64,000 bases of DNA from Heterobasidion occidentale (lineage: Eukaryota; Basidiomycota; Agaricomycetes; Russulales; Bondarzewiaceae). Below the pieces are notes generated by a model. The model saw nothing but the letters and a program-made list of their open reading frames with translations. It ran no database searches and was not told where the DNA came from. Within the stretch, counting starts at the first letter, position 1. Each line of letters opens with the position of its first letter. A program made the translations under genes and the position numbers. Positions 55,401 to 64,000 of the stretch are shown piece by piece. The stretch is from the NCBI GenBank assembly GCA_039111635.1, contig JBCAQO010000003.1, forward strand, positions 3,844,001 through 3,908,000, in the 5' to 3' direction.

Positions 55401-56575
55401 TTGATCAACATTTTGTTGAGCGCCGGCCGGACGGACTGGAAGTATCCGCGCCAGAGCACAATTCCAGCGCCGATGTCGCGAGTCTCCGCAGCGGTGAAGA
55501 AGGATCGGACGTTGAACGGGTAGTCGAGGGAAGGTTGCATGCGCACGACTACGTTGAGTGCCTATCGGAGGAACTGTTTGGTGAGCCAAACATGAAAACA
55601 GCGTGTCAACGCACCGTGATTGCTGTGAGCACACGCTCATCGTTAGATTGGCGACCCTCGAGGAACCGCGCAAGGACTCTATCGAACCAGATGTGAGTGA
55701 TGTGATGCGATGGGAGAATGAGGTCACATACTCCGGGTTGATCTCTGCGACACGGGTCAGGCGAATTTTGTAGTACTTGGGACTACGTCGTGGGGGCTGG
55801 CCCTCCTGTTGCATTCCGGGAGATGGGGCATCCGAGAGCGAAACATCGAACTGAAAATTGCACGCAGTCAATCGACAATCTCATACAAAAAGAACAATGA
55901 TCGCATACCTCGGCGCTATCGCCGAACGAAAGCGCGCGAGCGGTGAAAAAGTTCTTGCGGCCATCGTAGACTCCGCGTGGCGAGAACACATTGGGCGCGA
56001 CATTGAGCTGGAGTCGCTTGACGAGTTCAAACGTGACTCGTATGGGCAAAGTCAGCTCAGATCCGGAGTTGATGACTGTCAAATCGTCAGGTGGATGTGG
56101 GCGATCGTAAAAGAAAAGTGTACTCACTGACTAGATTCCGCGTCCAGGCATAGATGCGAAAGCACGGGCACGATCGATGAGCAAAGAATCGTCAAAGGAG
56201 TAAGTGTTCACACGTACCATCGTAATGATTGATCGGATCCTGTGGGATAGTGGTCAAAAAGTGATTTGTGATCACTTCGAGAGGGCGGCCAGCATTGCCA
56301 ACTCCAGGGCGCTTGATCCCGATGGCTTCGACGTGAGCTGGGATCTGCGATGGAGTACCTCCGGAATGTGCAGGACCACCTCTGAGTGCAGGGCCGCCGC
56401 GGGTCGGTCCACCACCACCTCTGGGCGTCCCGCGAGCTGGGCCTCCTCTGGGCGTACCACGACCGGAAGGCGGCGTACCACGATTTGCAGATGAGCCGCC
56501 GCGCGCACCGCCAAGTCCTGGCGGTGCGCCTCTTCCACCGCCTCTTTCATAGTCGGGTGCTCCTCGAGGAGGCAT
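52426..56575 (-). pseudogene. Argonaute, proximal copy, 3' frameshift
   Basis: RNA-guided nuclease of RNA silencing. The ATG at 56575 gives MPPRGAPDYERGGGRGAPPG, an RGG/Pro-rich tail, then IGIKRPGVGNAGRPLEVITN (ArgoN). Then SGSELTLPIRVTFELVKRLQ, MQPSLDYPFNVRSFFTAAET and IGAGIVLWRGYFQSVRP (DUF1785/PAZ), LNTKAIIPLELLQVLPGQIC (L2) and VDQWIVIIYDQQRRF (MID). PIWI follows: VVMGADVMHPAPGTVGRPSF (Asp), KEDIIENLQAMVK (Glu), FYRDGISEGRFKEV (Asp) and [14 protein letters not shown]. In the next-to-last exon two bases (AT) are missing between 52692 and 52693 relative to the distal copy. The frame then goes off after SFALCHV and stops at 52646, losing the YYADIVCSRA block with the fourth catalytic Asp and the MYFC end, which remain readable to 52426. 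Probably a recent pseudogene, unless the deletion is a sequencing error. Confidence 0.85.
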
Positions 56576-58993
56576 ATTTCACTATAGAACGCGTTGCGGA
56601 AGGGTTCTGATTCTGGTATCGGTTGGTGCACTTATGAGAGGCGCAGGAGATGGGAAGAGAGAGATGGCAGGATGGAAGCACGATTTGGCCGTGTCCTTAT
56701 ATATGAACGGACGAAAACGTGGCCTGTGCGCAGGAAGTTATGTATTGAGCACAAAAGAAACTCAACGCAAGGCAAGTCGCGGCGATGCGCTATCGATTCA
56801 GATGCCGCGTGACATAACGCGTTTGTGACATGGCTCGCGTCGCTCCACATCACCGCTGCCATCGCCCCGTCTCTCAAACACAAGCTCGCCGACGAATTCT
56901 TTCTCCTGGAGACGCTCATTCACCGCCTGGAACAATCCAGTTGTGAGCATTAAAAAAGATTGCTTTGTTTCAAAATGATGATGCAAATGCCGCAAGTACT
57001 AGGCTGCATGTGACGCACTGCGCAGCCTGCGGATGCCTGCTATGGGCACCCCCTCTTCCTGAGCTGCAATGTTGACCTTGTAAGCTTCTCTAGGCCTCGA
57101 GGTTGTGTGGGTGGTTTATTACGTTTCAAGCCTCGACATTGGATCCCGACTGTTCGCCATATCTGCGCGGTCTGGCAAATGAAAAGGGAAGAATGCCTGC
57201 TGTCGTTGATTTCAATATACAATTCCACCCCCGATGGCTACCTCGACATCGTCTCCATCTTTCTTCCATCAAGGGGCAAGGCTTTCCTTTTCAGTCGAAC
57301 ATGTTGCGACATATTCTATGATGACCTCCAAAGTCTCACCGAGAAACAAGCCCCGCGGACTCATGTTTAGTTTCCTTTCTATATTAGATGATTCCCTTTG
57401 CACACAAGGCGCGGCGGTCCTGGATTCTCTGATGCTCCTGTATTCCTAGTGAGCTAATAGACGGCGAAGCTCGGGCACGCATCAAAGCCAAACGCAGGAG
57501 GTGCGTTGACGTTCCCCGCTGATCTTCGCATTATACAAACAAACATGCTTAAATTCCTTTGTCTGTCGAGCTTGCGCGCGACTGCTTGAGAGAACCCGTC
57601 ACTCCGTCAGGAGAATTGTATCTGGACATGTCTTACGGTTACAGGTCCAAGATACACAGCGCAAGTCAGGTTGCGCATTACAGCCGTCGGTGCATGTTGG
57701 TCAAGTTCCTTTTTCCTTCTTTTGTTCAGCCTTTGTGGGCAGTTGTGGGCCCGACTTCAGGATACGCCGTCGATCTAATTGCCAATGCTCGCTTGCACGC
57801 TAAACCTTGATCCTTTGTTTTCTTTTGGCGATCGGCCCTCGAACGCTGACACAATAACCCAGACTTGACTTCGGAGAAGATTCAATCATCAGCGGTGAGC
57901 GATAATCCCGATTTCTAGGCACGTATGCTAAGCTAATCCGTCCAACATCCGCCACTCAATCTCACTCACTTCCCTTGTTCATGACCCAATTTGATCGTCG
58001 ATGCCCCAGCTTCTATGTACTTTCGAAGAGTTAATATCTAACTAAGGAGAATAGAAACATTCTTCTCGCATATGCGTTCGGAGTGATAAAGCAGCGTTAT
58101 CCTTTCAGGCACTCTCTCGCGCTCGTGACCCTCGAGACAAAAGAAAAACAAGAGAGTAGGATCTTCTCCTACTCGGCTCGTCTCTGAAGTACCTTTGGCG
58201 CGATCCACCCCGCTCGCTTGGCAACCCCCTTCGACCTGCCTCGCGTTCCTTTCGAAGCGCTATTGTCGTCCTCTCATGATCCACATGTTGGGCATCATGA
58301 GCGGTAAGAAATCCTATCTGTTGATCTGTGACAGATCTGCCTCAGATAACAGCTTTGTGTGCGGTGCTCGACGATTTTGTTTTTCGAAAATAGGGCATCT
58401 ATCCACGCCCATATTGGGAGCCTCCCTCGTGTCTCTCGTTTTTGCATGCGCCAATTCTTGTTCTGTCGTGTCACTGTTTCATGCTTCCCTTCAGGGTACA
58501 AATAACGCCACTCAGCCACTCCAAACTGCTCACTTTGATCCTCACTAAACTCGCTCATGATTTTGAGAGAGAATAATCTTCAAACGCCACCCGAACGTTG
58601 TTGGAAAGCCCTCGACGGGTACAAACAGTGCATTCCCTATAATGCACTTATCATTGTAGGTAACCGGGACGGCGGGTGCAAAGAGAAGAACCCCTTGTAT
58701 GAGGTTGTCCATCACGACCTATATTGTCCGTCTTGTATCTTGGATTTTCATTACTCGTAATGGTCATCGTATACAGATATAGAAACCCTTCCAATTGTGA
58801 TATGTAGTCCTTTTCCTGAATGATTCTACCTAAATTGCAATGCTCATTCCCGAACGTCCTTCTCGTTGCATCACTAGACCGTCGAAAGTGTTCCATGGCT
58901 CCTCACAAAGATTCTGCCAATAGTCAGCATTATCGTGTCTTATGCAGTGAAAAAATACCGCTACTTTACGTTGTCAACATACGGCACGTTGAC
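56576..58993. other. Spacer between the two Argonaute genes, no gene recognised
   Basis: About 2.4 kb. It holds the promoter of the proximal Argonaute at the left and the 3' flank of the distal copy at the right. Plus-strand frames at 57103-57370, 57559-57810 and 58195-58548 have no recognised motifs. A CAAGTAC/TGTACA-rich stretch offers no clear feature. Confidence 0.45.
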
Positions 58994-61900
58994 TCAGCAA
59001 AAGTACATCAAACCCGCCATGTTGGGGTGCAGAGCCGTAAATTCTGACTTGAAGCGGTTCTTCAAGTCTTGTTCGTTGTCATTGCTAGACTCCGTGCCTG
59101 CGATAGATTCCGATAACTCCAAACCTTGGCTGGGGTCATAGTGGTTTCTGGCCCGAGCACACACGAGATCCGCATCTGCATGGCCACAATAGTCTCAGAT
59201 CGCCGAGCGCCCTGGATAGAAGCGACGCACAGTATATCGGAGCAGGAACAGACACTGAGCGTGTCGCGCGTGCATAGACATGACATAATGCGAAGGATAG
59301 TGATTGGAGGCCATCAGGTCTGCGATACCCTGTCATGTCGGGTAGAAAAGTAGAGATAAGTGAAATGCTCACGTGAACTTGTTATCATCGTAGAGCACAT
59401 TGTAGTGCGCAGGTCGGCTAGTACCAAGCAACCCTCCATGGCTAAGCAAATACCAGTCGAACTCGACTGGGTCAATGACGTCGCGGTCCACGACCGTACC
59501 AGCGAAACAGTTTCCACTCTTCCTATCACCGTCCTGCTCGCGTTTCGGGAAGAACCGAACATGATGTCCTTTCGCAACGACGATAAACGTGATCTTCGGG
59601 GCGATCCCAAGTTGCTTGCAGGCATCTGAAGAGCTGATGATCAGTATTACGAGGAGGTCCGCCGAGGTACGAAAAGTGCTCGCCCTGGATAACGCCAACC
59701 TCTGCATCATATTAGCACTCATGTATGACAGCACCTGCGAGCCAAAACTTGCCCACCTCGAACCATGACTTCTTTAAACCTACTCTCAGATATGCCATCT
59801 ACAAGATTCCACATCAACTCTGTCGAGCGCAAAGGCCGTGCGCAAAACTTGCACTCACCTCGATAGACAATAATTCGCTTAGGCGACACGCCTGTCTTTT
59901 TCTCCATGTTGGTCCTATATGCTATATGCATTTCCAGTGCATGCTGTATCAGTAGGGATTCGAAGGAAAGGGTGAGCTTGACCATGTTCGAGTTTTTTTG
60001 CAAACGAGAGACAGCGAACCTTGACCATATTCTCCAAGTTTTCAATGATGTCCTCGTCGCTTGTCTGCACACTAGTCGAAGCGATGTACTTTGATGTGTT
60101 AGTATCAATGCTGGACACAAGCGACCCGAACGATGGTCGATCTTTGATGCCCGGTGGAGGATGCGCAGCATCTATACCTGCGGTATTTGATCATTCAAAC
60201 CCAACTTTAGAGGGATCCAAGCAAGGATAGAATTTTACGCACCCATTATTACTGTCGGATTGCTCGGATCCAAAAGGATGGACGCTGATCGTTGATCAGG
60301 GATAGCGTTGATCCCACCTAGCTTGGCATTCAGTCTGAAGTTCACGGCAGTCATTGTTTGCCCAGTAATCCAAAATGAGAACAAGAAAAGGGAACTAGAT
60401 GCTTACTTCAATGTGACGTTGGCGTAATATTGCTGGTTCGCCCGAATACACTTTGTCGACTTGAGACATTGCGTGACCACACCGTCCTAGTCAGCGCAGA
60501 TCGAAGGTCCGATATGAACAACCACCTATGCACGAACAAGCCAACAACTCACGCTGACGTCCCCGTAGCTGGTTGTGTACGGCCAGTCAGGCTGAACACC
60601 CTGCTGGTCAGAATATAACGGAAACGCTTACTTTTTGACCGCTCTATAGAGGTCTCCCCCGCTTTCAGGTAACACGACGACCATCAGGTTAGGAGCCTTG
60701 GATTTCTGCTGGAGACAGTCATTGTACAGGTCACGCAGTTGCTACACATGAGGATTTTTGATTTTTTCAAAGTGCCAACGAAGCCTGTAAGAGTAATTGA
60801 GAATAAACGAAAAAAATCTGACGCACTGCCTTTACGTTCCCTTGCCCGTTCTGCAATCTGATAAACGCAGGCGGGCCATTGACCACAATCCCTGTCAAAT
60901 AAAACACTCAAAATCAACTCAACCACCAAATGAATATAACACACCAAACACCGCGCAAGCCTCCATCAAGCCCCGAATCATGCGTTGTGCGGCATCCATG
61001 GGGAATTTAGTTGGTCGTTCATATATGACAACGATCCATTCTTCTATGGTCATGCATGGCTGGTAGAACTTCTTGTCCAGCCTATCTTGGTTGTCAGCCA
61101 TTCGCATGACATTCCCCTCAGAATACTCACATATTCCAGGCGCCGTTTGTTGGGCGCTAGTGCGATGAATTTCAACACGCTGCGCGTAGAGCAAAAAGAA
61201 ACGAGACTCACAATTGTATCTTGCCGCCCTCCAGTGCCATACCTCAACGTCGGGGGGTCCAGTATCCGTGCTTGTACACTGAGAGCGTCCGAAGAGACCT
61301 CCATCCCACAGTCACGAAGGTACTGTGACTCCCCGTATGCAAGTACCTATCCAAAGTCGTCAGTAGCTGAGATACAGACAAAAAACAAGACAAACCCCCA
61401 ATCCTGCCTTGATGCTGTTAAAACGCTGTGCAGGATTCATCGTTGAGAATTGAAGCATGTTAGTTGTTTTCTCTGGAGGTATCTGCTTCTTGATTATCTG
61501 TCCCGGAAGGACATGCAACAGCTCGAGAGGAATGAGCGCTTTCGTGTTCAACTACGCATTCGAACGAGAGTAAGACGCGAATGAAAGATGGATTATGATA
61601 CATGCCTCGGCACAGATGACGTCAGGGAATGCTAGCGGCCGATTGAGGACTGTCTGAAAAAACTCTGCAACAGTCACCATAGGCCCGTCGTCACCCAGCT
61701 TGAAACTCAGGTCTCTTGCGCCTTCTTTCGACAGCTTTCTCACTATCCTGATCTTACCTTTCCCCCCACCTGCCTCCTGAGATTCGTAGGCATTTGAAAC
61801 CCTCACACCCGAAGCGAATCTCTCTACCCTGCGACGCTCCCGTTCAGGAAGAGCCTCGCGGGGAGCCAGTGAGCGGGCTTGTTGTGCATTCGGGTTGCCA

Positions 61901-63249
61901 TTATTGTGCGGACGGCCCAGAACCTCAAGGCAGAGAGCGAGCAAAGATCCCTGCCGGTACATGGCGCCCGTCGAGATATCAATGTTGATCAGCATACGCG
62001 TTGGCGATGGCCGGACAGACTGAAAATATCCGCGCCAAAGAACTATGCCTGCACCAATTTCACGTGTTTCTGATGGCGTAAAAAATGATCTGATGTTGAA
62101 GGGGTATGTCAACGACGGCTGCATTCGAATGACAACGTTAAGAGCCTGAGGATCGAAATAATCAAGTTTGGCAAATTGAGATAAGTCGAATGTATGCGCA
62201 CTGTAATGGCAGTGAGGACTCGCTCATCATTTGAGTGTTGTCCCTGGAGGAAGAGTGAGAGAACCCTGAGAGTAATAATGCGATTAGCATTACAACCCAT
62301 TTTGCTGAAAGAAAACAAGCACGTACTCCGGATTTATTTCTGCGACGAGTACCATCCGAACTTTGTATACCTTGGGACTACGCCTTCGCCGACCCGGCAC
62401 ATCCTCTTGATCCTGAGGTGGTTCCGTCGAGGGTGGGGGTGCGTCGCTCATTATCACATCGAACTAGAAGGAAAGCGACGCATATCATATGAGTTTCATC
62501 AGATATGCAGAGTGGACAGTCTGAACAGAAGCATACCTCAGCGCTCTGCCCGAAAGAGAGCTGCCGAGGCGCGAAGAAGTTCTTGCGCTGGTCATATGAC
62601 CCACGAGGGGTGAATACGTCGGGTGCAATGACCTCTTGAAGGCGCCTGATGAGCTGCGACGTAAATCGCGTCGGAAGGGATAGCTCGCCGCCACTGTTAA
62701 TAGCTGTTGTTTAAAGATGAGCACTAGTTACAAAGAATCCAGCAGTATATAGTTACTTACTGACTATGTATCATAGCGGCAGCGTAGTAACAAACAGAAG
62801 CGGAGGTGGAGAAGTAAAGATGCAATATGAATCGAATGAGGTGGTAGATACGCACCATCATAATGATATATAGACTGTTCAGGGATTGTGGTGACAAAAT
62901 GGTTTGTCAGGATTTCGATATGTCTCCCAGCATTACCATGCCCAGGGCGCTTGACTCCGACAGCCTCGACGTGAGAGGGAAGAGTCAGACCAGGTATATC
63001 TACCACAAGAGAAGGCTCGTCGCCTTGTCTGTGAACGAGACCACCATAGTCACCGCGACCACGATTGACACCGCGCTGATGGCCTGCTCCACGACCTCCA
63101 CCACGACCTCCACCGCCCCTATCTCCACCGCCATCGCCTCGACCCCAGTCGCCTCTGCCTCTACCGCCTCTACCGCCTCTACCGCCTCTACCGCCGCCTC
63201 CATGTCCTCTTCCTCGGTTACGATCAGGATTATCTGCTCGCGGTGGCAT
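58994..63249 (-). CDS. Argonaute, distal copy, apparently intact
   Basis: Full-length fungal Argonaute that should bind small RNAs and cleave targets. The ATG at 63249 gives MPPRADNPDRNRG and then a long RGG/GGRG tract, a likely RNA-binding or methylation tail. Next come VEAVGVKRPGHGNAGRHIEI (ArgoN), MQPSLTYPFNIRSFFTPSET and IGAGIVLWRGYFQSVRPSPT (PAZ region), LNTKALIPLELLHVLPGQII (L2) and IEEWIVVIYERPTKF (MID). PIWI has VIMGADAAHPPPGIKDRPSF, SDEDIIENLENMVK, VYRDGISESRFKEVMVR and [18 protein letters not shown]. The next-to-last exon continues SFALCHVYARATRSVSVPAP and splices to IYYADLVCARARNHYDPSQG. The catalytic set is thus D-E-D-D, with Asp in place of the usual final His. Ends MAGLMYFC at 58994. 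About 18 introns; no lesion was found. Confidence 0.88.
63000..63240 (-). repeat. GGN-rich tract encoding the Argonaute RGG tail
   Basis: Short tandem GGTAGAGGCGG-type units on the minus strand encode GGRGGRGGRGGRGRG. The same DNA read forward gives a meaningless Ser/Thr/Ala frame. Confidence 0.8.
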
Positions 63250-64000
63250 ATGTGAAACGCACCGTACCCGACAGCAGTGATTGGATAGTAGAAACAAGGG
63301 TTCGCCTTGAGTCAATATATCCCTGAGAAAAGAGCTCCTGCGAGCGACAAAGGAAAAGTAGCCAACTAGGCGACATCAATGACTGTGCAAGAATAATAAT
63401 GAATAACCTAGATCTCTCGCAGGATAATTTCGAGAAAGAACACCATCTTCTCACCCTGCGCACAGCTGACGTGCTGCGGATAGTGGGATTAGATGGGAGA
63501 GGTGAAGACAAAGTGTTGTGGGTTCTGTGGTTCTCATAGCTGCGCATTGAGAATGATGGATGGCCGGTCAGGCGCGTTCTCGATCTGCCAGGTGATCCAA
63601 CACGTTGAGACTACGACCTGCGCCGGGCTTTATTAATGATGCTAGGTAGATCATATCGGTGGTGGGGACGCACACAGGTCTTAGAGATAGAACAAGTCGC
63701 AGAAAAAGCTGATTGTTAGAAGACCTTATTGAGTGGGATTCGAGGAAGGTTGCAAAAGCAATCGCGCTGCGCGAACGTTAATCTCGTGGAAGGAAAAAAG
63801 CGTCCTTGGGAAATGTACTGCGCTGTGAATGTTTGTAAGGGGACAGACCGAGACCTCGCTATTTATCTTGAATGCCTGCATGGGACATTAGTTCGCAGGA
63901 CGGGTCACAGCCAAAGGTTGATATCAGGCTATAGAATTGACATAGTTGAGAATCGCCCGAGAAAAAATAGATGGTACACGCCATTAATCCATGTGTGATC
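63250..64000. other. 5' flank of the distal Argonaute, no gene recognised
   Basis: Short frames only, on both strands. It presumably includes the promoter of the distal Argonaute; no TATA box was identified. Confidence 0.45.

Noticed and set aside
62863..63255. Plus-strand Ser/Thr/Ala-rich frame
   Set aside because: It is the antisense reading of the Argonaute RGG tail.

Overview
This is nuclear DNA of a filamentous basidiomycete, most likely an agaricomycete. Genes are cut by many short GT-AG introns (roughly 45-80 bases), there is no operon structure, and several protein types are typical of mushroom-forming fungi: a DUF6534-type membrane protein, an F-box/LRR pair, TPR-CHAT, LysM secreted proteins and RGG-Argonautes. 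The species cannot be named from the sequence. Gene boundaries and exon joins were read by eye.

Layout. 0.6-7.9 kb: a divergent pair of secreted glycosidases, GH92 alpha-mannosidase (minus) and GH3 beta-glucosidase/xylosidase (plus). 8-10.6 kb: poorly coding, with one broken ORF. 11-13.5 kb: a small single-pass membrane protein and an NmrA/isoflavone-reductase-like enzyme. 14.9-16.5 kb: a zinc-finger-like gene of uncertain structure containing a stray piece of an Argonaute PIWI domain. 17.6-21.6 kb: a secreted proline-rich repeat protein convergent with a GH32 fructosidase. 22.8-26.6 kb: tandem F-box/LRR genes, the second frameshifted. 27.3-31.5 kb: an AYR1-like short-chain dehydrogenase and an L-amino-acid-oxidase-like flavoprotein. 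32.7-34.7 kb: a seven-TM-type DUF6534 protein.

37-52 kb is a direct segmental duplication. Each copy held a TPR gene (plus) followed by a two-LysM secreted protein (minus). Copy B keeps an intact gene of about 1,600 codons with 22 TPR-like units of 45 residues and a C-terminal CHAT protease domain with its His/Cys dyad. In copy A the TPR gene is a pseudogene without CHAT, a 5'-truncated LINE has inserted with a 12-bp target-site duplication, and the LysM gene has lost its TATA box. Between the copies sits a 727-bp MITE-like element with 11-bp terminal inverted repeats and a tRNA-like promoter inside.

52.4-63.2 kb holds two tandem Argonaute genes (minus). The distal copy looks complete with a DEDD catalytic set; the proximal copy has a 2-base deletion that removes its last catalytic Asp. 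Intact genes therefore alternate with recent duplicates in decay. The most notable neighbourhood is 37-63 kb, where a CHAT protease, LysM proteins and RNA-silencing nucleases, all families linked to defence or conflict, lie side by side. A shared function is an inference only.
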